This document shows positions 22,670 through 33,344 of a DNA stretch of 64,000 nt, in pieces. Numbering within the stretch: position 1 is the stretch's first letter; each line of letters starts with the position of its first letter. This DNA comes from Marsupella aquatica (lineage: Eukaryota; Marchantiophyta). Location: positions 11,222,001 to 11,286,000 of the forward strand of contig OZ316892.1 of assembly GCA_973895155.1 (NCBI GenBank), in the 5' to 3' direction. The notes below the pieces were generated by a model. The model did not search any database, was not told where the DNA came from, and worked only from the letters and a program-made list of their open reading frames with translations. A program made the translations under genes and the position numbers.

Positions 22670-25600
22670 CTATTTAGCAGCACCACGCATATGGAGGAGC
22701 CCACTTGAAGAACCCATCCACAGCGTCCAAGGATTGTCATTCTCAAAGGGGGGTTCCTCCCAGAACCCACCCCACTGCTTGGAATCGGTTGTCCCTGTTA
22801 TCATGAGCACAATTTAGATAAATCAGTTGAGATTCTGACTTTGAAAAGGTGGTCTGTACAGGGCTTACGATTAGCAGCTTACGAAATGATGTGGGCCAGC
22901 TGACTGTCGTGACGGGGGAAGTAAGACCGCTCTCCACATGTAATAGACGGCCCGAGTCCACGCTCCAAATTCGTATGGCACAATCCTCCCCACCTGTACT
23001 GACGAGACTCAGAGAGTTGCTAATATACACTTCTAAGCCCTGCCATTGGCGCAAAGAAGCACAACTAGTAATAGCAGCGCTTCTCTATCAACGCGATGCA
23101 GGCTACTCAGCAGGCGATGAACTAAACAAGTACTGACAGCGTTTCCCACTCAGCCAGAATCTTCGTGCTTACTATATGGAAACTAAGGTCATGTGTTACT
23201 ACCTCAGAGTCAGCTCTCGGAAAGTAAGTACCGTAACAAAAACCGGTTACCTGATACGAGCAGCCTTTCTGTTGGGTCCAGCCCGAGCTGTAGCACAGTA
23301 TGTGAATTGACATGTCCTTCATATGACCTTATTGGGCCCCGTTCTACAATTCTCCGATCCCATTGCTGGATCTGATTCGATCATAGCGATGAAAGATTAG
23401 GACACAAGCTAGTTATCATACAAGTCCGATATTCGTCATTTGATATTGCAAACCAATATCTGCAACACGTGGTGATAGGCGGGGAGCCAGGACTTGTTTT
23501 GTGGTGGATGCTTACATCTCCATTCATAGCACTTGCTAGAAGATACCACTCACTGGACCGAAGAAGAGCTAAGCTGTCCCAAATCAAAAACACAAAATTT
23601 TAGTTATACATTGCAATCCCACAGAAAGCAGATAGTAGTATTAAATTCTGACCTCCAGGAAGCAATAAAACTGTCAGTGGCTTTTACATATGTGCCAGTA
23701 ACTAGAACCCTTATACTCCTTACAGTACAGGAAATATTATTTTCTCAGAGAAGTGAACCTGCCTACAAATTGCCGACTTCATTTGCATGATTGTAGAATG
23801 GCTGCAGTATAACTTATCCACGTTACTCAAACTCCGTTGCCCCTGCGACCATTGTGTGTAAGACCTTCCTGACAGAAGGATAGAAGCTTGCAGTATATGC
23901 GATCGCATAACTCGACAGAACTCTGATTCAAGCTCAGTAACAATCTAGAGAAACAAAAGAGATTGATGTTTTCTCCGAAAATAGGTCTCGAGTCCTTCCA
24001 GATGTACCTTAAAGTTTCAGACTGGAATCAGAGAATTATAAAAACCTAATTGTGCTTGATATTTCCAAATGGGAGGCCAAAGCGTTACCTCGCCAGCTTG
24101 ATGTGGTCCTTCATAAGATTTTCTCATCTTCACATATGGTCTACTGTCTTTGGATTGATGACGTTTCCCTTGCCATTTGCTCAATGAATTGAATGTCCGC
24201 CGACTCACGTTAACAGCAGAAGAATGGGATGTACGTGATTTAGGTTGTGGAAGCCTCAAATCAATGGTTGAAATAACACCATTTCGAAACCCACAGAGCA
24301 CTATATTTCCCTGAAAAATGGAACAAAATTATTGATAATAGAAGTGATGATTAAGAGAGAAAACGACCATCTCTCGTGCCCGCACACACACACATCATCG
24401 CTACTTTTGAGGAAGGTTTTCTGTGAACATGAAGAGTTGATTGCAAGAATGGTTGTAGAACAAAGGTTGCATCCTACTAGCTCATCAATGTACTGCGACT
24501 CAGACACTGGATTCTATGAGCATCTGCAGTACAAGCAGGCGAAGAACCATTATAACTTACTGAGCTGTCAAACTGCTGCGAGAGAACATCACTAGAACAG
24601 CGGCACAACGATGACATTTGACCTTTCTCCAAATCCACAATCCCTGCCCCTGAGCTCATCCCTGCAGTAAGTGAGACGAGCTATAGTAAATTAACGAAGC
24701 TTCCATGAAAGTCCAATGAGCTGAAATTTCTCAAAATAAGCTGGTGAGAGCCTTCACGAAGAAAAGAAAAGAAAAAAGAAAAAAGAAAAAAACGGGGGGG
24801 GGGAAGAAGAAAGAAAGAAAACTTTCCATCCTGCCAGGGTCCAGAAGGCAAGTTAGCGTGAGAATTTTTACCAAGACTTGCTGAACTTCCCCTGGGATTG
24901 CTTTCTGAAGTCCAGACACTCTGACTCGTGGTGACATTTGTTGAAAGTCGGAACGGGAGAGCACAAATATACTGCTGCAAGGGATTACTGAGGTAGCCTT
25001 CCGTAGGACACAGTAGGTACAGAGCCCCACCATTTACACCATTACCCAGTGTGGTGATTCTGACCGTAATGTCAAGGTGTACCATCTCCCTGTCAAGTTG
25101 TGGACTATTTATCATGCAGGCATAAATCATTTCCAGAAATGAGGTGGACATTTGGAATCAAACTTGTGCTGGAAGATGTTTGAATAAAAATCCTAGCTCC
25201 TTAAAACCAACCAATCCGTAGCCATAGTGGCAAAAGTTTCCCATTTTAGTGTGACCCAGGAACCATCCTTGTACATTTCACTCCACACCATGATCACTCA
25301 CACAAACTACACGAACTTGAGCCGAATAACTCAAGACAGCAGACGGACCTAATTGCCATGTCATCACCAAATGACTACATCCCATGGCCCAATTTCCTTG
25401 TATCATTATGTTCGATTCACTCTGCTACAAATCCCTCCAATGTCAACAGTGTCAGGAGACAAAGAACACTTGGCATTACAACAGTCACTATGATTAATCG
25501 ACAAGGATACATCACACTTTGCTGCAAGCGATTCCCATTCTGAAGACGATCTCGATCTGACCATTCGTTAAGTCTTTTGATAGAAGTGATTTTGGAAGGA

Positions 25601-27592
25601 AAGACAACAGTTTTCATGGATGGCCAAAGTACTGGTGCATCTTTCTCCTCTCCTGTCCACAGATCTGGATTTGTAGGTAGACAGTGGTCAGCTGGAAAGA
25701 TATGAGCGTGGTAATCTTGCTCTGCCGGTTCTGCAATTTGCCAGACCCTGCACGGCCAGCAGTGCATTGTTTGTTACCAGTTGCCAAGGCCAGTTAGGGC
25801 CTGCTCAAGTTTAATTGCGACTTTCAGAATCGTAGAAGGAGAAAGTGGAGCCTACCCAAGGCGACCATTAGTCCCCCCTAGAGTCATCACATCTGCCTCC
25901 ACCTCTCCTTCGCAAGTTTGAAGGCTGACACGTAGCTGCTCAAGTCCACCATCTGCCCAGTTGCTAGTCTTGCTATACCTCCACACCTGACCACAACAAA
26001 CATGGTCTTAAGAGTGACAAATCTCTATCACAGCTCTAATATGTGAGACAACTATTATCTCTGCAAAGAGGTCGAAGGCGAAGGACAAAGTCTGGTGCCT
26101 CAAGCATGACACACAATTAGGGTTTCCATAGAATCTGCATTCTATACATACATGGGTGTGAGACCATGACGATAAAGATTCGAGTCACCAACGTCTTTCT
26201 CAAAATCCCTTATTCAATGTCCACTGATTTCGCGTGTCAAATCACTACATAATCAGAGCAGCAAACGCAATATCAAGCTAACATTAGAGATGGATTACCC
26301 GAGGCTGAACGGTGTGCATCTCAAGATATTCGCCTTGGAAAGCTCTTGCACTGCTGGTATGTTGACCATACCGACGATTGCCTGATATTTCTCTTTGATG
26401 TAGCAGTGCTAGAACTCCATCGTCAGGAGTACTTTCCAACTTTGCTGTATGTGCCAACCCACCCTGACGCTGACCTTGTCGACTTTTGTGTTCCGTAGCC
26501 TGAGAGCAACACAAAAAAGGCCGTACCATCATTGAATAAACAGTACTCTAAGGTAACAGTCACTAGCCAGTCTCGCTCATGACCTACCTAGTCTCAAGAG
26601 GATTCTATCACCCCTCTAAGGTACGGTAACTCCGACAACTCAAAGTAACGCCTTGGCAAAGGGGTCTTAGTGAAAAAAGATCAGGTTCAAACTTAACAAA
26701 GTCGAGTTCATGGTTTTCAGACACCAGAAACCACATCAATGGGAGGTACCTGTGCAGATGGGCTCACGGTATCAGCAGACTGCTCACTGGCCCTAGCTTT
26801 CGTTCGATGCGATAGTGGGAAATATCTATTCTTCTCAGTATCAAAGTAGAAACCCGGAAGTTCTGTAGAAACAACAATCAAACGACTACTTAATGGAATT
26901 AACCAAAACCCTTCAAACTGGCACATTAGCAGATCAATTAAAAAGCATAATTCACCCCAAACCAGCATGAAAGAAATGTCCCTATGGATAGAGGCTGTTA
27001 CAAAATTAGTGAGCCAACTCAACAAGTTTTTAATAGTCCTGGAGGACACAGACTGATATGACCAAATTCACAGCGATTGTGCTGACTAGTTCAGAAATGC
27101 AAAGGACACGGCTACGATAGACGATGCGGTATGACTGCCATATTTCCACATTTCTAAACATTATGTCACCAGGGGATCTTCCCGTTTTTCAATACACTCC
27201 TTGCTCGTAAAGAGAAGCTTCCGGTTGTTTTCCTTCCTTACATCCTGGAGCTGAGATTCGGGGAAGAATTTTAAAACACAACTTTTGACTTTCTCGTTTA
27301 TCCACTTAGAGTTCATTCAGATTCACATAATGTGCACGACTGGAGATGCATGAAATTACAGACTAGAGCAGCGAAGCCGCGGACACTGTAATGTCTCCTT
27401 AGATATTGTGTCCAAAATGTATTTCGCATAGTCTGTTTACCATTCTTCTCATCTCAGGTCCCCACGCAGAAAGACATTGTACATTTTACGCCCTTATTTC
27501 TCTCAGCCAATTGAGAAGCAGATAGACTGACAGAGGGACACAAACATCAAGGGTACAACTACAAAACCTCTGATTTCTCCATGGCAAGTCAT
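22670..27592 (-). CDS. DCAF4: DCAF4-like WD40 protein (CUL4-DDB1 substrate receptor)
   Basis: DCAF proteins dock substrates on CUL4-DDB1 ubiquitin ligases (family knowledge). Modelled exons on the - strand: 27592-27568 (tentative), 26862-26750, 26499-26299, 25986-25856, 25747-25562, 25089-24872, 24661-24561, 24310-24089, 24021-24008, 23573-23516, 23371-23251, 22993-22883 and 22794-22670. Phases agree throughout, giving about 541 residues. The N-terminal ELPGFYFD..KNRYF motif is the DCAF4 signature. Further matches are GIVDLEKG, VLSQQFD, VLCGFRNGVISTIDLR, WYLLASAMNGD, YEGHVNSH and GGEDCAIRIWS. A DWD-type box ends in WDRR (about residues 427-430) and follows WYLLASAMNGD directly; this is the DDB1-binding motif. 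The least certain points are the 25-nt first exon, whose donor is weak, and the 25562/25089 junction. The 14-nt exon is inferred from phase and alignment. Confidence 0.85.
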
Positions 27593-27805
27593 CGTTCACA
27601 CGCCCGAAATTAAATCACACTCTTCAAATTATGTTATCATTAGAGTCAGCGTGCAGCAAGATATGGATGAACCTAAAACAGAGGAACGAAGAAACAAAGA
27701 TTGCGAGTGGACCAGAAGTAAGAGCCATCTGTCTGTCAATAGGAGAGGCAGTGGAAATACAAACCAGGGCGACGCATAATGACCACAATAATGTCTCCTT
27801 CGGGA

Positions 27806-27809
<4 letters not shown>

Positions 27810-27866
<57 letters not shown>
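27810..27866. repeat. (CT)n microsatellite upstream of DCAF4
   Basis: A perfect 57-bp CT tract about 220 bp upstream of the proposed DCAF4 start. It reads as GA on the transcribed strand, so it could lie in the promoter or 5' UTR, a common place for such tracts in plants. It creates spurious Arg-Glu and Ser-Leu frames. Confidence 0.97.
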
Positions 27867-27869
<3 letters not shown>

Positions 27870-30722
27870 GCGGCGGCGGAAGGAGCAGCAGGATCAAGAG
27901 CGGCCTCCGGTGCGAACAATCTCTCAATCTATCAACCTATCTCCTCACTGGAGACATCTCTCGATCTCTAGATTGCAGTAGCCATGCAGCGTCATCGTTC
28001 CTACTCTGAGATAATCGAAATCCTCCTCTGCTCCAATCTTTGTCACCCGAATTATTTGATTGACATGTCTGTTCTTTGCTTGATCGATTGAAACCTGTCT
28101 GTCGACTCCTGGAGCTTGAGAGCGGACATTACAGCTCAGTACAGTGCTAATCTTCTGCTTTCAGCGGACTTGATAGATTGATGAGGCTATTTGAATCGAT
28201 TGGCACAGTGCTTGTAAATGTCCCTAGAGCAAATTCGTTACAGAATCTGCTCAATTCGCTGCGCTTACAGAATCGAGCTTGAGTCTCTTCTTCGAAGTTG
28301 AAGCCCGGATGGACCTCCACGTTTGCGAAAATGCTTTACGTACTTTCGTAACCCGGATGGACTTTCTTTTGCTCAGATAACACATATTACGCGGGAGAGA
28401 CATATTACACGGGAGTGAAATGTGACAGGTAAATAGATAATAACACTTCACTAGCCCGATTACCCGTTAAATAGGAACTTAAAGCCGCTCTCATGGACAC
28501 ACACCTTTGTTAAGACTACCGGGATGGACACAACCAAGTGACACTGTAAGAAGAATCTTCAATTACACTTAACAAACAGATTACTGTCTTTCATTAACCA
28601 AAGGAAACCTTGCTTTAGACCTTATGGTTGAGTTAGGCGGTCACCGCATCCTTGCAGGGAGGAAAAAGTGGACGGACTACCAGAAGAATCAACCAAATAC
28701 CGACTAGTCCCGGTCACATACCTCCTTACACGTCACTTTGGGATTACAATCAAAAGGCGTGTTACACGAGGAAAAAAATGCAGTTCGGATTGTGTCTATC
28801 TGGCTTGTGTGTCCATCCGGGCTTTCTTCCAAACCTGTGTGTTCATGAGGGCTTTAAGTTTGTTAAATAGATATGAACAAAATTTATTTTGCATAAGAAA
28901 ATTTCTATGTTGTTTATTTATTCTCATTTAAAGTTTTTTCACTTATGTCTTTATTAAGGGTTACGGTCTAGAGGCTTCACTCTAGACCCTAGGCCCTTAA
29001 GAGTAGGCTTAGTTTGTTTTATAGTAAAATACCCTTAAACGGCCACTAGCCATATAAAAGGGGGAAGTATCTTTCACTTTACACTCTTTCTTCTTCTCTC
29101 ATGTTCCATATTGCTCCACAAATTCAATTAAGTGAAAGGGCTCTATTTATGGTGAAACCTGGTGTAACCAGGTTGCTTGCTAGTGGTGGTTTAAAGCTAC
29201 TTCTCTTTGCGTAACTGTAGGGCATTCATTGAGACTGAAGACTAGTCAGGTTGCTTGCTAGTGGTGGTTTAAAGCTACTTCTCTTTGTGTAACTTTAGGG
29301 CAATCATTGAGAAGACTGCATGCGGTAGTCAGGATTTTGGATCAGCTTTTGAAAATTCTACTCTACTTTAATTGAAATTTAAAAAACAAAAATTCTTCTA
29401 GGCCTTTAAGTGTATTAAGGTCTTGTTACCAGAGAGTTATAGGCATTAATAATCCCTAGAAACAAGAGCTTATGGCAATATATCACACAATGTGCTGTAA
29501 ATAGGACTTTACTGTATACATATTACGCCGGAGAGTGAAATGTGACAAAAAAGCAAGAAAGTCATCTTTGGGAATTCAACCTCTTTCAATATTCAACAAA
29601 CTCTTAAATATTTGGCAGCTTGAAAATATCTATTTAACCTGCATAACAAGGGAGAAATTGAAGAACTGAGTTTGTTGATAAAAAAGTTTTGGAAGCAAGA
29701 AGAGTAAATGGTGAGGCACAGGGTAATTTTCAAGAATTTTTAACTCTCTCAACTCTTAGTGAAAGTTGGTTATATTATATTAGATGGAAAGATTTCTCCA
29801 AGCCACACATGGAAGGAGACATTTGAAGTTTGCTGACCAAAACCTCCTGGAAGTGAAAAGAGTGTCAGCCAGTGACAATGTAAAGGGTGTCACCATCCAC
29901 AGGGATTGTATGGTTCATAAGCTTGGTCCTTGTGGGGCTTCAGATTCCTTTCTTTCTTCTTCCCATGTTCTTTCATGATTTCATTACAGCACGATACCTG
30001 AGTTGCTAGAAGGGAAGGGCAGGTGGAAGTTAATGCTAGGATGGACCACCAACATTTGATGAGTACTCTTGGACCAAGCATCCTTTAAATAACTCAAGCG
30101 ATAATTGATATTCAAAAGTTGAAAAGAAATGTCATGTGTCACCTGTTTAAGAAGTAGTCCCTTAAAAATTGATCAAATTAAGAAAAACCAAAACCATTGC
30201 ATAGGATGGGCATTGCAAACAGTGGCACTCCCACAAAATTTGTAGCAAGTTCAATCCCTTATCAAACACAATGCTCTGTTCACCAAATATAGACCCTGCG
30301 GATGATTTTAGATCACTTAACTCAGTTTTCCCTATAAGGCCCCGCTTTATTGGTAGGGGAGTACAGTAAGGGTTCAAAGTGTTAAAAACAAATGCTACAG
30401 TGCATGGTTGGTTTAAGTCTAGCTACCTGTTCAAATGTTGATGAGGGTATAAAAAGTCAAAACCATTGCAGGGATGCCGGGTGCTCAGTAAAAAATGACC
30501 TTCCCTCCCCCCACAAGGCAAATCTCTTGGCTTGAGGGAGGAAAGGAAAGGACTTGTAAACGGACAGCTAGTCGGAAATAAATACCCCATGGTGTATAAT
30601 TTCATTCAGTCTCACTTGACCATGCCTTCTTTGGTCACATACTTATCTGTAGTTTTGTGTGCATTTATTTTCTCAATGCAAAGATGTGAAAACAATTCTT
30701 GGCATCTGGCTTGGCATTTTTA
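27867..30722. other. repeat-rich interval, LTR-like promoter near 29050
   Basis: No gene recognised. At 29052 there is CATATAAAAGGGGG followed by a CT-rich stretch at 29085-29105, the usual look of an LTR promoter, but I could not define LTR ends or a primer site. The phrase ACATATTAC..GGAG..GTGAAATGTGAC occurs at 28400-28426 and again at 29518-29546. The rest is AT-rich. Confidence 0.4.
29171..29326. repeat. 78-bp direct duplication
   Basis: GGTTGCTTGCTAGTGGTGG and the following ~55 bp occur at 29171 and again at 29249 with few changes. The copies lie just downstream of the LTR-like promoter, so they may be part of a decayed LTR or leader. Confidence 0.85.
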
Positions 30723-31312
30723 ACACCTGCTGCTACAACAACATCAACAATAACGACGTAGTACAGTGTGCTCTGGTTTCAAAATTTATTTATTTATTAT
30801 CTTTCTAAGGGGAAATCTGTGAAACCCCATGGAAAAGGAAGGGTCAGTCACAATAATTGAACACAAGATCTATCAATCTTTACTCAAGTGAGCTACCACA
30901 AAGTCATGCCTCTTTGGGGTGGTTTCAAAAAGTTAGTCATGCAGATTTGCCAATGTACATTTACTTTACTTCAAATTTAATGTGGGCCCCTTTTTCACCC
31001 TGCCTATAATTCCATTCAAATATGCCTCCATGAAGGTGGTATACTTTGGGGTCCTTGAAAGAGTAATGTACACTACACCAGTAGATGATTGCCTGGACAA
31101 AGTGAAATCCTTGCCATTATTTGAGACATGACTGCATATGGGTGGTATCTGGTAGGGTAGTCTAGAATATTAAAGCCAGATCTGGGGAATATACAGGGGA
31201 AAATATGGGGTGGGAGGATACGACATACAACATGATTTTTGTTTTTGTTTTTGGGGAGGGATGGTAGCTAGGGGCTGGATAGGGAGGAAGATTCTTTCTG
31301 TTGTCTTGTGAC
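30723..31312 (+). repeat. repeat unit A, left part
   Basis: Begins ACACCTGCTGCTAC and is colinear with unit B (from 47647, ACACCTGCTACTAG). Shared blocks include CCATTCAAATATGCCTCCATG, GGTCCTTGAAAGAG and GTAGTCTAGAATATTA. It is split by the Copia element at 31313 and resumes at 47541. It also contains a SINE that unit B lacks. The family is unknown and it is non-coding. Confidence 0.85.
30785..30920 (-). mobile_element. tRNA-derived SINE
   Basis: A 136-bp insertion absent from the colinear unit B and flanked by a perfect 10-bp duplication, GGTTTCAAAA (30775-30784 and 30921-30930). On the - strand it has an A-box-like GTAGCTCACTTGAGTAAAG, a B-box-like GTGTTCAATTATT about 25 bp further, and an AATAAATAAATAAA tail at the 3' end. 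This is the layout of a plant SINE with a tRNA-like head. The exact parent tRNA is not determined. Confidence 0.8.
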
Positions 31313-31656
31313 TGTTAGATATTGCTCTAGTCTTGTGACTCATGAGCTAACTACAGTTAGGTTAACTTGGGTTAGGACTTAGCTAATGTTAGCGGTAGTG
31401 CTGTTGTGTATATAGCCAGGGCTGATACCAGACCCTGGTGGAACTTAGGCTCATTGTTACGGAGCTAGTTGAGAGATAGGGAGAGCTTGTGCTGTGGATG
31501 CTTGGTATGGCCGATCGGCCTAGAGTGCAGTAAAGCTCTTGTGTGTTCCCATGGACGTAGCCTCATGTGGAGGTGAACCACGTATCTCTCTGTGTCGACT
31601 ATTGTGCGTTGGATGGTTCATGGGCTTGCCGTTGCGAATGTCGTCTATGCTCAACA
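31313..31656 (+). repeat. 5' LTR of Copia 1
   Basis: Starts TGTTAGATATTG and ends CTCAACA. It is 344 bp, matching 47192-47535. A GTGTATATAGCC stretch near 31405 is a plausible TATA region. Confidence 0.96.
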
Positions 31657-31658
31657 AG

Positions 31659-31670
31659 TGGTATCAGAGC
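31659..31670 (+). other. primer binding site (initiator tRNA-Met)
   Basis: TGGTATCAGAGC two bases after the LTR end. This is the standard copia primer site, complementary to the 3' end of initiator tRNA-Met. Confidence 0.95.
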
Positions 31671-33344
31671 ATGCCTGGGAGGTGACGAGGTTTTTTCGTG
31701 ATAGGTTTTCCAGCGTTCATTGTCGGTGGCACATTCGGAGTTTCGTCGCATGAAACTCGAATGTGTGTGGCTGAGCGGATAGGTTAGTGAGAGGGCTTTC
31801 TAACGGTGGTTAGAACTCGCTGATCGGTATCCGTGGTGCGGAGGAATCGAAGTTTTCGTCGTTCAGGTTTTATTCATGTTCGATGGGTTGTCGGGGGAGA
31901 GACCAGAGTTTGCATTTTCCAACGGTGTGAGTTGTGCGGTGTTCGGGAGATCGCACATTATAGCTTAAGTTGAAGGTTGAAGCGAGCTGGTCGTTTCGGT
32001 AGCTGGATTGCTGTCGAGTTGTTACCGAGTGTGTCGTGACGAGTGAAGGAGGCGTTCAGGTTTTTTCACAAGCTATGGAGCTTGTTCTCATCTGAACCGG
32101 GTTTCTCTTTATGACGTCCGACTCGGTGGAAGAAACGCAAAGTGCTACGGCTCAATGGTTTGATCACGGCGAAGCGGTCATTTTGAGCCCGAGATTGGCA
32201 CTTGATGCGGAGTGAAGGCGACGCGATGGAATTTTTTTACTCTGCTGGAGCAGCAGACTGCGCCGGTGCAATTTGGCAATATTTCCCGTCGGCGGCGTTC
32301 ACTTTCCTCACTTAAAACAGCGGCATATCAGGTGAGTAATTGACTTTTTTAAAGCGGGGTCAATTTTCGCTTTTAAAGGGGTTTGTTTGGGGTTTATTTT
32401 GTGTGTATACACACGAGGTGTATACACACCTCGGCCTTGTACCCCTGTACGCCCGTGCCCGACCCCCGTTTTCTATGCCGTCTCACGTAGCGCCGGCCGG
32501 CGCAAAAGCAACTGCCCGGCAGCTGCTGCCTCCCCTCGCGCCCTTTAACTCTCGACTCCCTTTCGGCCGGCCCTACCGAGCCGGGGACTCGCCCTCTGTG
32601 TTCCCTCCCCACGCCCCACGCTGCTAGCTGGCCGCGACGCGGCTATGCCCGCCGGTCGCCCTCCCTCGTCCTTGTCCTTTAAAGAGCCCCGACTCCGGCC
32701 ATACGCCCTTCTGGCGTACGACCTCCTCGCCCTTGTATTTACCGCCTCAATACACTGTATTCCTCCAAGCCCGCCTCGCGTCTAGGCGACGCGGATGTGC
32801 CTTTGTTATACCTGTATTTTCTGGTTTTAAGGGCCTTAAGGGCCACCTTTAGGCTCCTTTTTTAACTCTTTCTTCCTTTCGGTTCTCCTTGACTATCGGG
32901 ACCTGCCGCCCTCCGTTTTAACCGCTCCGACAGGGGGAACGGCCCCCTGTGAGACCTGTTGGACTATGCGGGAATATTCCCAAAAAACAGAGAGCTGTTT
33001 TTTGGCCGTCCGACAAAGATTTCATCCACCGAACGGTAACTTTTTTGGTTCTTTTTTGGTGAGAACGTTGCCACTGGTGTTAGCAACGCGGCACACCGAT
33101 CACATTGCGATTCCAATGACGGGTTGTACTTGGTATTTTGGTTATTCTTCGAGGTGGTCAAAACGGGGGAGTTTCCCAAGGTTTTACCCACCCCGACCAA
33201 AATTTGAATAAATTTTTTGTCGAATTTCGATTTTGATTTCGGGTTTCAGTATTGGACTCCTAGCTTCGTGGGCTACACGGCGGTATTGAGTTTTGAGTTT
33301 TGTGAGAAGTTTCGAAAAAAGACGTTTTTTCGTGATTGTTTCAT
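31671..33344 (+). other. long leader of Copia 1
   Basis: 1.67 kb between primer site and gag, without coding signal. The centre (32440-32800) is GC-rich and starts with a perfect 14-bp palindrome, GTGTGTATACACAC (32401-32414), followed by a near-repeat of it. A CAGGTGAGTAAT at 32328 looks like a splice donor, so part of the leader could be spliced. Such a long leader could also hide another decayed insertion. Confidence 0.5.

Noticed and set aside
25417-25561. Extension of DCAF4 exon 5 beyond 25562
   Set aside because: The frame stays open, but the donor at 25562 gives the phase needed to join 25089 and aligns better with homologues. The alternative cannot be excluded without cDNA.
27629-27981. 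Arg-Glu and Ser-Leu repeat frames near the DCAF4 5' end
   Set aside because: They are translations of the CT/GA microsatellite. The - strand frame is not continuous with the conserved DCAF4 start.
31659-31670. Possible tRNA-Met fragment (also at 45607-45618)
   Set aside because: The match is limited to the 12 bases of a copia primer site beside an LTR; there is no tRNA gene.
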